Below are positions 9,653 to 20,055 of a stretch of DNA of 64,000 nt, piece by piece. The stretch comes from Chryseosolibacter histidinae (lineage in GTDB: Bacteria; Bacteroidota; Bacteroidia; Cytophagales; Cyclobacteriaceae): contig NZ_JAHESF010000015.1 of NCBI RefSeq assembly GCF_018598225.1, positions 1-64,000 on the forward strand. Direction: 5' to 3'. Each line of letters begins with the position of its first letter. The first letter of the stretch is position 1. A program made the translations under genes and the position numbers. The notes under the pieces are model-generated. The model worked only from the letters and a program-made list of their open reading frames with translations. It was not told the origin of the DNA and did not search any database.

Positions 9653-9813
9653 ATTCCCGAAGGGTAGAATTTGAAGAAGCCTGGAAGCGGTTGAGAAGGG
9701 TATTTCGTGAAAAAACGAGCCTGGCAGGGGAAGAATGGGCCGATCAGCTAAAAAAGGCGATTTTATGGGAACATCACTTACACAACATTCCGGACAAATC
9801 AAAATATATATGA
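9622..9813 (+). pseudogene. Possible remnant of a short coding region
   Basis: The frame from 9622 to the TGA at 9811-9813 is open for 63 codons but has no start codon in its front part. The second half reads like protein, with FEEAWKRLRRVFREKTSLAG followed by EEWADQLKKAILWEHHLHN: amphipathic, rich in Glu, Lys, Trp and Leu. I do not recognise the family. The first half overlaps the right arm of the repeat, so the 5' part of a former gene may have been replaced. It could equally be chance. Confidence 0.25.
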
Positions 9814-9856
9814 GTAAATATTTAAGTCTTTATTAATTCTAAATTAAAAACTTTTC

Positions 9857-9864
9857 TACTTTTG
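9857..9864 (+). promoter_or_regulatory. Predicted promoter -7 box (TACTTTTG) of the sphingolipid operon
   Basis: TACTTTTG fits the Bacteroidota -7 consensus TAnnTTTG exactly and sits in an A+T-rich stretch 125 bases before the ATG at 9989. No perfect TTTG is found about 20 bases further upstream, so the -33 box is weak or absent. Transcription would start near 9870 and leave a leader of about 120 nt. Confidence 0.45.
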
Positions 9865-9870
9865 GACCGT

Positions 9871-9923
9871 AAAACGAAATCATTCGAACTATTCATTAGA
9901 CTAAAAAACGATTTTGTTCGACC
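9871..9923 (+). promoter_or_regulatory. Pair of imperfect direct repeats in the leader of the lipid operon
   Basis: AAAACGAAATCATTCGAAC (9871-9889) and AAAACGATTTTGTTCGACC (9905-9923) share AAAACGA..T..TTCGA.C with starts 34 bases apart. Each contains a small inverted core (CGAA-N4-TTCG in the first, CGA-N6-TCG in the second). They lie just after the predicted transcription start, where a repressor would block elongation. A related half-site in reverse orientation (TAGTCGAAAAACGG) follows at about 9931-9944. Whether the TetR protein encoded at 21230 binds here is untested. Confidence 0.35.
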
Positions 9924-9961
9924 AATCAACTAGTCGAAAAACGGAAAATCACCTGCTTTAG

Positions 9962-12311
<2,350 letters not shown>

Positions 12312-12315
<4 letters not shown>

Positions 12316-13298
12316 AAGAGCGTGTGCTGATCACGGGTGCGAGCGGATTCGTAGGCTACCACCTCATCGAAGAGTCGTTGCGTAAAGGACTGGAGGTATA
12401 TGCTGCGGTGCGGTCTACCAGCGCCGTCGATCATCTCAAGGCACTGCCCATCCGGTTCACGACAACAGATTTTTCAGATGCGAAGGCCCTGCGCGAAGAC
12501 CTGGAAGCAAATCAGTACGATTATGTGATCCACGCTGCGGGTGCAACGAAGGCAGCCAGTGAAGAAGATTACATGCGCGTCAACGCGGAGTATACCCGCA
12601 ACCTTGGGGAAGCCATCGCTGCGGTGCAATTGCCACTGCGCAAATTTGTTTTCCTCAGCAGCCTCGCGGCGGCGGGCCCTTCACAGAACCGTGTGGCCAT
12701 CACGGAGCACGATCGTGAAAAACCCGTGACATGGTATGGAAAAAGCAAGCTGCAGGCCGAGGGGTATCTCTCCGGGATCCACACATTGCCTGTGGTCACG
12801 CTGCGCCCAACCGCGGTATACGGCCCCCGCGACCGCGACATATTTATTTTATTAAAAACTTTTGCACAGGGCCTCGAGCCTTACATCGGGTGGGGAGAAC
12901 AGCAGCTGAGCTTTGTGTATGTGAAAGACCTGGCTTCCGTTACCATCGACGCGCTGCGGAGCAACATTACAGGAAAGACATATAACGTGGCGGATGGGCG
13001 CAGCTATGACCGTTACGAGTTAGCCAATATCACCAAAGAGATCCTGAAGCTGAGAACTTTCAGGGTGCACATCCCCACAGCCATGGTTCGTGCGCTGGCG
13101 CTGGTGCAGGAAACAGCGGGGAAGATGCGGGGCAATATTCCCGCGCTCAACCGGAACAAGATCGCGGAGCTTACCGCCAACTGGTCGTGCAGCATCGACA
13201 ACATCTGCAAAGACCTTGGGTTCATGCCGCGGTACAGTCTTGAGAACGGTCTGGCAGAAACCATCCAATGGTACAAAGACAACCAATGGCTTAAATAA
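12312..13298 (+). CDS. cerR: NAD(P)-dependent epimerase/dehydratase-like reductase, probable ceramide or 3-ketosphinganine reductase
   Basis: A 328-residue extended short-chain dehydrogenase. The dinucleotide motif is GASGFVG at residues 9-15, and the catalytic pair Y141/K145 lies in WYGKSKLQAEG with serines at 115-116 (FLSSLAAAG). Sequence alone would say 'NAD-dependent epimerase'. The position directly behind spt and the ceramide synthase gene argues for the reductase that reduces the 3-keto group. In Caulobacter (CerR) this happens after acylation, while in Bacteroides thetaiotaomicron a related enzyme is reported to act on free 3-ketosphinganine. Which order holds here is open. Confidence 0.78.
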
Positions 13299-13331
13299 AC
13301 CTCGAACAACAGAAACACTAATCATAACAGT

Positions 13332-14657
13332 ATGAAAGAACAGATAGAACAAGCGAACGGGAAATTAGGTATCCTGATCCCCGGCCTGGGCGCGGTGGCT
13401 ACCACCATGATCGCAGGTGTGGAGGCGGTGAAGAAGGGACTGGCACAACCCGTGGGCTCCCTGACGCAGACCGGCAACATCCGCCTGGGAAAGCGCACAG
13501 AGAATCGCTATCCGAAGATAAAGGACTTCGTACCCCTGGCCGACCTGAACGATATCGTATTCGGCGGATGGGATGTGTATGAAGACAACGTATATGAGGC
13601 TGCCGTTCACGCCAAGGTGCTGGAGCTGGGATTGCTGCAGCCCATCAAAGCCGAGCTCGAGAAGATCAAGCCGATGAAGGCAGTGTTCGACAAGGCCTAC
13701 ATCAAGAACCTCGACGGCAAGAACGTGAAAGAGGCCGCAACAAAATACGACCTCGCCCTGGCCGTGATGGAAGACATCGAGAACTTCAAAAAAGTGAATA
13801 ACTGCGAGCGCCTGGTAATGGTATGGTGCGGGTCAACGGAGAAATACATCGAAGAGTCCGACGTGCATCAGAGCATCTATGCTTTCGAAGCGGGCCTTCG
13901 TAACAACGATCCGCTGATCTCTCCCAGCATGATCTATGCCTATGCGGCGATCAAAAAAGGAGTTCCTTTTACCAACGGTGCCCCTAACCTCACGTGCGAT
14001 ATTCCTGCGCTGGTAGAGCTGTCGAAGGAGAACAATGTGCCGATCGGCGGAAAAGACTTTAAAACAGGCCAGACCCTGATGAAGACCATTCTCGCGCCGG
14101 GACTTCACGCGCGTTCACTGGGTATCCGCGGATGGTTCTCGACGAACATTCTCGGTAACCGCGATGGCCTCGTGCTGGACGATCCCGATAACTTCAAAAC
14201 AAAAGAAGTATCGAAGCTCGGTGTGCTCGAAGATATTTTACAACCGGAGCTGAGCCCCGAGCTGTATGGCGAGCTGTATCACAAGATCAGGATCAATTAT
14301 TATCCGCCGCACGGCGATAACAAAGAAAGCTGGGACAACATCGACATCTTCGGCTGGCTTGGCTACCCGATGCAGATCAAGATCAACTTCCTCTGCCGCG
14401 ATTCGATCCTCGCCGCGCCCATTGTGCTCGACCTTGCTTTGTTCATCGACCTGGCGAAACGTGCCAACATGAGCGGCATCCAGGAATGGCTGTCATTCTA
14501 CTTCAAGTCGCCGCAGACAGCCCCCGGGTTGCGTCCTGAGCATGACATCTTCAAACAGCTGATCAAGCTTCAGAACACACTGCGTCACATGATGGGCGAA
14601 GACCTCATCACGCACCTCGGTCTTGATTATTATCAGGAGCTGGTGGAGGCGTTGTAA
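13332..14657 (+). CDS. Inositol-3-phosphate synthase (MIPS)
   Basis: This enzyme converts glucose-6-phosphate to 1D-myo-inositol 3-phosphate with NAD as a recycled cofactor, supplying the head group for inositol lipids. The 441 residues start with a nucleotide-binding strand (GKLGILIPGLGAVATTMIAG, about 10-29). Family signatures follow: PIGGKDFKTGQT, the GWFSTNILGNRDG motif and YYPPHGDNKESWDNIDIFGW. Length agrees with bacterial and archaeal enzymes and is shorter than the eukaryotic form. It lies 33 bp after the reductase gene and begins the inositol part of the operon. Confidence 0.93.
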   Translation: MKEQIEQANGKLGILIPGLGAVATTMIAGVEAVKKGLAQPVGSLTQTGNIRLGKRTENRYPKIKDFVPLADLNDIVFGGWDVYEDNVYEAAVHAKVLELGLLQPIKAELEKIKPMKAVFDKAYIKNLDGKNVKEAATKYDLALAVMEDIENFKKVNNCERLVMVWCGSTEKYIEESDVHQSIYAFEAGLRNNDPLISPSMIYAYAAIKKGVPFTNGAPNLTCDIPALVELSKENNVPIGGKDFKTGQTLMKTILAPGLHARSLGIRGWFSTNILGNRDGLVLDDPDNFKTKEVSKLGVLEDILQPELSPELYGELYHKIRINYYPPHGDNKESWDNIDIFGWLGYPMQIKINFLCRDSILAAPIVLDLALFIDLAKRANMSGIQEWLSFYFKSPQTAPGLRPEHDIFKQLIKLQNTLRHMMGEDLITHLGLDYYQELVEAL

Positions 14658-14668
14658 AAGATCAAAAC

Positions 14669-15121
14669 ATGGACCTGCATAAGATCATTGCTACCGGACT
14701 CGGCATCGGATTCATCCGCAAGGGAAGTGGCACGGTAGCCGCCGCCCTCTGCGCCATCGTATGGTATCTGATGTCTGCCGGAAGCAATGATCCGAAGGTG
14801 GCCCTGCTGGTGACCCTGGTCATCACCGCTATTGGAGTCTGGTCTGCAGGAAGGGTGGAAAAGTACTGGGGTGTTGATAACAACCGTGTTGTGATAGACG
14901 AGATAGCAGGCATGTGCATCAGCCTCGTCTTTGTGCCGGTGAGCATAGTCACCGTGGTCACCGCCTTTGTGCTGTTCCGGTTCTTCGATATCGCAAAACC
15001 TGCGTATATCCGGAAGGCCGAAAACCTTCCCGGTGGCTGGGGCGTGATGGCAGATGATGTGCTTGCAGGCATCTACACCAATATCATTCTGCAGGTAGCT
15101 GTAAGAACATCGATCCTCTGA
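14669..15121 (+). CDS. PgpA-family phosphatase, probable phosphatidylinositol-phosphate phosphatase
   Basis: A 150-residue membrane protein of the phosphatidylglycerophosphatase A family. Diagnostic segments are IATGLGIGFIRKGSGTVAAA near the N terminus, VVIDEIAGM, FRFFDIAKP and GGWGVMADDVLAG. PgpA normally dephosphorylates phosphatidylglycerol phosphate. Between an inositol-phosphate synthase and a CDP-alcohol phosphatidyltransferase, the likely substrate is phosphatidylinositol phosphate, as in the Bacteroides thetaiotaomicron inositol-lipid cluster. Whether the genome has a second PgpA for phosphatidylglycerol is not visible here. Confidence 0.85.
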   Translation: MDLHKIIATGLGIGFIRKGSGTVAAALCAIVWYLMSAGSNDPKVALLVTLVITAIGVWSAGRVEKYWGVDNNRVVIDEIAGMCISLVFVPVSIVTVVTAFVLFRFFDIAKPAYIRKAENLPGGWGVMADDVLAGIYTNIILQVAVRTSIL

Positions 15122-15126
15122 AAAAT

Positions 15127-15498
15127 ATGTTCACATTTTTGCGCGCTCAAACTGCATCGCTTGTTGCCTCGGCGACAGACTTTGCCATTACCATTGCCTG
15201 CGTCGAGCTTGCAGGCATCTGGTATGGCGGGGCGAGCGTGCTGGGAAATATCACTGGCGCCGTAACTCATTTTATGATGGGCAGAAAATGGGTGTTCGGC
15301 GCAACCGAAACGCCGGCATGGCAACAGGGCTGGCGGTACGGGGTGGTGTGGGCCGGATATGTGCTGCTGAATTTTTTACTGCTGGTAGCTGTAACAAGTT
15401 ATACCGGAATCAACTACGGACTTGCCAAGATAGCCGTAGCCATTGCCCTGAGTGTAAGTTATAATTATGTATTGCAAAAAAGATTTGTATTTAAATAG
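15127..15498 (+). CDS. GtrA-family four-helix membrane protein
   Basis: A 123-residue protein with four predicted membrane helices and the GtrA pattern: ATDFAITIACVEL in helix 1, GNITGAVTHFMMGRKWVF after helix 2 and a C-terminal YNYVLQKRFVF. GtrA proteins are thought to help move lipid-linked sugars across the inner membrane. Within this operon it could assist flipping or glycosylating an inositol lipid, which is inference from position only. It starts 5 bp after the PgpA-like gene. Confidence 0.8.
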   Translation: MFTFLRAQTASLVASATDFAITIACVELAGIWYGGASVLGNITGAVTHFMMGRKWVFGATETPAWQQGWRYGVVWAGYVLLNFLLLVAVTSYTGINYGLAKIAVAIALSVSYNYVLQKRFVFK

Positions 15499-15523
15499 TG
15501 TCCTGAGCGGAACGAAAGATCCC

Positions 15524-18106
15524 ATGTTAATAGCAGGGAAACTGGAGGGCTTTGGTCGTTTATCTCTCAGGGTAAGCCTGCTATTCGTGTGCCTGTTCCT
15601 GTGCGCCTCATGGGCTTTCGGCCAGGCTACGGTGGTCAGCGGCGTTGTGACCGATGCGGAAACAAAAGAGCCATTGCCCTTTGTGAATGTTTATTTCAAG
15701 GGCACGTCAATAGGCGCCATGGCAGATGCCGATGGGAACTACACCGTTCACACCAGCAACATTACCTATACGGAATTGTATTATTCATTCCTGGGATATA
15801 AAACGGTTGTCAAAAAGATCCTGCCCGGAGCAACACAGGTGATCAATGTGAAGCTATCGCCCGAAGCAAAGGAGCTGAAAGAAGTAGTGATCACCCCCGG
15901 CAAAGGACGTGAACGGTATCGTAACAAGAACAACCCGGCGGTAGACCTGGTGCGCGAGATGATCGCCCGTAAAGACCAGAACCGTATGGAGCACTACAAC
16001 TTCGCCGAATATGAACAATATGAAAAACTTCAGATGTCGCTGAGCAATATGTCGGATAAGTTCAGGCAGCGGAAGCTCTTCCGGAAGTACAAGTGGCTGT
16101 TCGATAACGTAGACACCACTACCATTGAAGGAAAAGCGCTGTTGCCCATTTACCTTCAGGAGACGCTGACGGATCAGTATTACCGGCGCGATCCTGAAAA
16201 GAAGAAATCCGTCACCAAAGGCCATCAGAAAGTGAGCTTCGACGATTATATCGATAACCAGGGTCTGAGCACCTACCTGAACTATCTGTATAACGATATC
16301 GATATTTACAATAATAACATCACGCTACTCACCAACCAGTTCCTAAGTCCCATTGCCGATGGTGCGCCTACTTTTTACAAGTTTTACATTACCGATACGC
16401 TGAAAAGTGAGACGCCTCCGCTGGTGGAGCTTTCATTTGCACCGCGCAATCCGGCCGACTTCCTCTTCCAGGGCAGGTTGTATGTAACGCTTGACAGCAA
16501 CTATGCGGTGAAGAAAGCGGATATGACCGTGAACAAGAACATCAACCTGAACTGGGTACGTGAGCTGTCCATCGATCAGGATTTTGAAAAGACCGAAGAC
16601 GGCCGTTACCATGTTTCGAGAAGCCGCATGCGCGCGGACTTCGGTCTGTCTAAAGCTGGCGGCGGCATGTTTGGCGAGCGTGTGGTGTCGTACAAGAACT
16701 TCACGGTGAACAATCCCCGCAACGAGAATTTTTACTCGGGCGAAGCGGAGACAACACTCACAGATGCTGAAGAGCATACAGAAGAGTTCTGGCAAACCAA
16801 CCGCCACGATTCACTCACCCGTGCCGAATCAAAAGTGTACCAGAATATCGACAGCCTTCAGAAAGTTCCGTCGTTCAGGCGCACCATGGATATCGCCACA
16901 CTGCTCCTGGCAGGTTACAAAGGATTTGGATGGTGGGAGCTGGGACCTGTGAACACCTTCTACAGTTTCAACCCGGTGGAAGGCTTCAGGCTCAGGGTTG
17001 GCGGACGCACCACGCCCAAGTTCAACGAGCAGCTGTATTTCGAAACCTATGGTGCCTATGGATTCAAAGACGAAAAATGGAAGTATTTCCTGAGTGCCAC
17101 CTATTCTTTCACGGGCAAGTCTTTCCTCGAATTCCCGGTAAGGACGCTACGGGCGAGCTACCAGCACGATACGAAGATCCCGGGCCAGGAGCTGCAGTTT
17201 GTGCAGGAAGATAACTTCTTATTATCATTCAAGCGTGGTGTCAACGATAAGTGGTTGTATAACGACATCTGGAACATCGACTACGTGCATGAGTTCGATA
17301 ACCATTTCTCTTACCGCATCGGCTTCAAGAACTGGAAGCAGACCCCTGCTGGTGGATTGACGTACCAGGTGAGAAATGAAGATTCCTCCGTTTCTATTCC
17401 CAACGTAACCACGTCGGAATTTTTGGTCGAGCTTCGCTGGGCGCCGGATGAGCAATTCTACCAGGGAAAATCTTACCGCATCCCGATCCCCAACAAGTAT
17501 CCGATCTTCACCGGCAGGCTGATCGCAGGTGTGGATGGATTGTTCAACAGTCAATACAGCTATCAGAATGTGGCACTGAATGTTTATAAACGTGTATACC
17601 TGTCGCAGTTCGGTTATACTGATGTGGTTGCAGAAGGCGGCTATATTTTCGGGAATGTACCCTTCCCGTTGCTTGCCATACACCGTGCCAACCAGACGTA
17701 TTCATACCAGCTGCAGTCGTATAACCTGATGAACTTCCTCGAGTTTGTCAGCGACAAATATGTGAGTGTGAATTTAGATCATTATTTCAATGGATTCATT
17801 TTTAACAAAATACCGTTGTTCAAAAGACTCAAATGGAGAGAGGTGGCAACCTTCAAGCTCCTTTATGGAAGCATTCGCCCGGAGAACGATCCGGAGAAAA
17901 ATCACCAGGCATTCATATTTCCGGTGAATGCAGAAGGGGTCACTACAACGTACTCGCTTCAGCGCGAGCCTTACATGGAAGCGAGCGTGGGTATCGCCAA
18001 CATCTTCAAGCTGATCAGGGTGGATGTAGTGAAGCGACTTTCGTACCTGGACAATCCGGGTGTATCGAAGTGGGGCCTGCGTGCGAGATTCAAATTTGAT
18101 TTTTGA
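15524..18106 (+). CDS. DUF5686 outer-membrane protein with carboxypeptidase-regulatory-like domain
   Basis: An 860-residue exported protein. The ATG at 15524 is chosen because it leads into a signal peptide ending in CASWAFGQ; an ATG at 15467 lies inside the GtrA gene. After the signal comes a CarboxypepD_reg-like beta-sandwich (about 35-115: VVSGVVTDAETKEPLPFVNV, then ELKEVVITPG), as in TonB-dependent receptors but without a plug. The rest matches the DUF5686 family: EYEQYEKLQMSLSN, KSVTKGHQKVSFDDYIDNQG, then a C-terminal barrel-like half with many aromatic strands ending in the strand ARFKFDF. Known members are common in Bacteroidota and uncharacterised. It sits 25 bp after gtrA and 9 bp before the next gene, so it is expressed with the lipid enzymes. 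Confidence 0.82.
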   Translation: MLIAGKLEGFGRLSLRVSLLFVCLFLCASWAFGQATVVSGVVTDAETKEPLPFVNVYFKGTSIGAMADADGNYTVHTSNITYTELYYSFLGYKTVVKKILPGATQVINVKLSPEAKELKEVVITPGKGRERYRNKNNPAVDLVREMIARKDQNRMEHYNFAEYEQYEKLQMSLSNMSDKFRQRKLFRKYKWLFDNVDTTTIEGKALLPIYLQETLTDQYYRRDPEKKKSVTKGHQKVSFDDYIDNQGLSTYLNYLYNDIDIYNNNITLLTNQFLSPIADGAPTFYKFYITDTLKSETPPLVELSFAPRNPADFLFQGRLYVTLDSNYAVKKADMTVNKNINLNWVRELSIDQDFEKTEDGRYHVSRSRMRADFGLSKAGGGMFGERVVSYKNFTVNNPRNENFYSGEAETTLTDAEEHTEEFWQTNRHDSLTRAESKVYQNIDSLQKVPSFRRTMDIATLLLAGYKGFGWWELGPVNTFYSFNPVEGFRLRVGGRTTPKFNEQLYFETYGAYGFKDEKWKYFLSATYSFTGKSFLEFPVRTLRASYQHDTKIPGQELQFVQEDNFLLSFKRGVNDKWLYNDIWNIDYVHEFDNHFSYRIGFKNWKQTPAGGLTYQVRNEDSSVSIPNVTTSEFLVELRWAPDEQFYQGKSYRIPIPNKYPIFTGRLIAGVDGLFNSQYSYQNVALNVYKRVYLSQFGYTDVVAEGGYIFGNVPFPLLAIHRANQTYSYQLQSYNLMNFLEFVSDKYVSVNLDHYFNGFIFNKIPLFKRLKWREVATFKLLYGSIRPENDPEKNHQAFIFPVNAEGVTTTYSLQREPYMEASVGIANIFKLIRVDVVKRLSYLDNPGVSKWGLRARFKFDF

Positions 18107-18115
18107 TTTTTATTT

Positions 18116-18871
18116 ATGAACCATACTATCCAAAATACAATAGATAAAAAAACGATGCAGAAGCAGGAGCTTCGGATTGTGTTGCAGCAGGTGATCTATA
18201 AGGTGATCAATCCTGTGGTGAGATTCCTGGTACGCATAGGCTTCACGCCGAATGCGGTTACTACGGTGGGGCTGGCGTTGAACATGGGTGTGGCGGTGAT
18301 CTTTGTGATGGGTGCCGAAGAAGGAAATCGTGGCGATCTGTCGTACGTAGGATGGGCCGGAGCGCTGACGCTTTTCGCAGGCCTGTTCGATATGCTCGAC
18401 GGGCAGGTGGCGCGGCTGGGCAATATGAGCTCGTCGTTCGGCGCCCTGTACGATTCGGTGCTCGACCGCTACAGTGAGCTGGTTATGTTCCTGGGCATTT
18501 GTTATTACCTCATCGGACATCATTATTTTCTGAGCTCGCTCTTCGCGTTTGTGGCCCTCATCGGTTCCATGATGGTGAGCTACATCCGTGCGCGTGCCGA
18601 AGGACTTGGTGTGGAATGCAAAGGTGGGTTGATGCAGCGGCCTGAACGTGTGGTGCTGGTAGGCGTGTCAGCCATCGCCTGCGGGATCACTTCCTATTAT
18701 ATCGGAGGTAACTACAAGCTCTTCGTTCCCGGCATTCCGTTCCACGTGTTCGAGACCATTTCCGTGTTCACCATTCCCATTACGGTGATGGCGGTATTGA
18801 CAAACATTACGGCCATCAACCGGCTTCGCGATGCAAAGAGAGCACTCGACAAAAAAGAATTTAATAAGTAG
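18116..18871 (+). CDS. CDP-alcohol phosphatidyltransferase, probable phosphatidylinositol-phosphate synthase
   Basis: A 251-residue integral membrane enzyme carrying the complete CDP-alcohol phosphotransferase signature D92xxD95G96xxAR(100)x8G109xxxD113xxxD117, which binds the catalytic metal pair. Six membrane helices are suggested. With inositol-3-phosphate synthase and a PgpA-type phosphatase in the same operon, the expected reaction is CDP-diacylglycerol plus inositol phosphate to phosphatidylinositol phosphate plus CMP. The same signature also serves phosphatidylserine or phosphatidylglycerol phosphate synthases, so context decides. A second ATG at residue 14 is a possible alternative start. 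Confidence 0.82.
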   Translation: MNHTIQNTIDKKTMQKQELRIVLQQVIYKVINPVVRFLVRIGFTPNAVTTVGLALNMGVAVIFVMGAEEGNRGDLSYVGWAGALTLFAGLFDMLDGQVARLGNMSSSFGALYDSVLDRYSELVMFLGICYYLIGHHYFLSSLFAFVALIGSMMVSYIRARAEGLGVECKGGLMQRPERVVLVGVSAIACGITSYYIGGNYKLFVPGIPFHVFETISVFTIPITVMAVLTNITAINRLRDAKRALDKKEFNK

Positions 18872-18876
18872 CGATC

Positions 18877-19431
18877 ATGAACCTGCTGATAAGCTTTTTG
18901 CTGATCATCATTCCAGGCCTTCGCGTCAATGCTGAGGCCAAAGAAGAGCCATGTACCTGCAGGATCGAAAAAAAATTCCCGGTTCCTCCTGCAGACAACA
19001 GCTCGTTGTTTTATATCCAGCGCACACCGAATACCAACACCATCATGTACGACGTTAACCTGCATGGCGGCGTTCCTGATCCTGAAGAGCCCGTGCATGT
19101 TTACTGGCTGCGTTACGGCGAGCAGGGTCAGAAAGAAGAGTTGTCGTTTATCCAGGAACATTATGCTTATGGACTGAAGACCAAAAAGCTTCACGACAAA
19201 TATGAGCTCCGTTTTGTCTCGTACAAGAAAATGCCTTTTTACCTGACGCGGTCATCGCGTGACGACCGCTATCGTATTGTGGCCACCATTAACGGCGCCG
19301 AGATCGAAGTATCACGCGTGTTCCTGCAGATCGAAGGTGGTAGCTTTTGGCTGCCCAATGTGGTCTGTGTTGAAGTGAAGGGAACGGACCCGGCAACGGG
19401 TAAAGAGATCACCCAAACATTTAAGCCTTGA
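18877..19431 (+). CDS. DUF4833-like secreted protein
   Basis: A 184-residue protein with a short signal peptide (MNLLISFLLIIIPGLRVNAE). The mature part shows a conserved pattern recalled from DUF4833 proteins of Bacteroidota: SSLFYIQRTPNTNTIMYDVNL, PVHVYWLRYGEQGQKEELSF, AYGLKTKKL and a C-terminal beta-rich half with VFLQIEG. No catalytic motif is evident. It starts 5 bp after the phosphatidyltransferase gene and its TGA overlaps the ATG of the hydroxylase gene, so it is firmly part of the lipid operon. A periplasmic role in inositol-lipid handling is possible but not shown. Confidence 0.65.
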   Translation: MNLLISFLLIIIPGLRVNAEAKEEPCTCRIEKKFPVPPADNSSLFYIQRTPNTNTIMYDVNLHGGVPDPEEPVHVYWLRYGEQGQKEELSFIQEHYAYGLKTKKLHDKYELRFVSYKKMPFYLTRSSRDDRYRIVATINGAEIEVSRVFLQIEGGSFWLPNVVCVEVKGTDPATGKEITQTFKP

Positions 19432-20054
19432 TGTTTATGAAGAAGAATTTTGTGTCGAACGGAAAAGAGTCAACCCGCATGTTCAAAAGCAACCTGCTGG
19501 AAAGCCTTTCGAAAGTACATTTCACTGTGCCGCTCTTTATCTACGTGCCGGTGATCGTATATTTCATTTACAGGGCGTTTGCCGTGCTTCATAACGACGC
19601 ATTGACTTTCATCGGCAGCTTCCTCGGAGGACTGTTGTTCTGGACCCTGACCGAATATGTGCTTCACCGGTTTATCTTCCATTTCGAGCCCAGCTCCAGG
19701 TGGGGACAACGGATCCACTTTATTTTCCATGGCGTGCATCACGATTATCCCAACGATGCCATGCGCCTGGTCATGCCTCCGTCTGTCAGCATCCCGCTGG
19801 CTACAGGCTTCTATTTTCTTTTTCACTTTGTATTGCCAACGCCATGGGTGGCGGCGTTCTTCGCTGCCTTTATGAGCGGTTATCTGTTTTACGACATCTC
19901 ACACTACGCTATGCATCATTTTACTTTCAAAGGCGCTTTCTGGAAACGGCTGAAGCAGCACCACATGCTTCATCATTATACGGATGCCTCTAAAGGTTAT
20001 GGTGTGAGCTCTGCCTTGTGGGATAAAATTTTCAGATCTGATTTTGAAAAGTAA
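19431..20054 (+). CDS. Fatty-acid hydroxylase superfamily protein, probable (dihydro)ceramide fatty-acid 2-hydroxylase
   Basis: A 207-residue di-iron membrane hydroxylase of the sterol desaturase/Scs7-FA2H superfamily. The histidine clusters are complete: EYVLHRFIFH, FIFHGVHHDYP, ISHYAMHHF and KQHHMLHHYTD. Four membrane segments flank them. The length and the GVHHDYPND motif resemble Scs7/FA2H, which hydroxylates the alpha carbon of the ceramide acyl chain, more than the sterol or carotenoid branches. No cytochrome b5 domain is fused, so the electron donor must be separate. The ATG at 19431 overlaps the preceding TGA by one base (TGATG); a TTG just upstream is less likely. The substrate is inferred from the operon. 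Confidence 0.78.
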   Translation: MFMKKNFVSNGKESTRMFKSNLLESLSKVHFTVPLFIYVPVIVYFIYRAFAVLHNDALTFIGSFLGGLLFWTLTEYVLHRFIFHFEPSSRWGQRIHFIFHGVHHDYPNDAMRLVMPPSVSIPLATGFYFLFHFVLPTPWVAAFFAAFMSGYLFYDISHYAMHHFTFKGAFWKRLKQHHMLHHYTDASKGYGVSSALWDKIFRSDFEK

Positions 20055-20055
20055 T

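Larger units (their letters stand above)
8998..9856. other. Long intergenic region without a convincing gene
   Basis: About 860 bases between the minus-strand barrel gene and the promoter of the plus-strand lipid operon. The only open frames are short and show no family resemblance, for example a 71-codon minus-strand frame at 9234-9449 rich in Cys, His and Arg. It contains the inverted repeat at 9581-9652 and a short coding-like remnant at 9622-9813, listed separately. No tRNA-like cloverleaf or transposon end was noticed. Confidence 0.5.
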
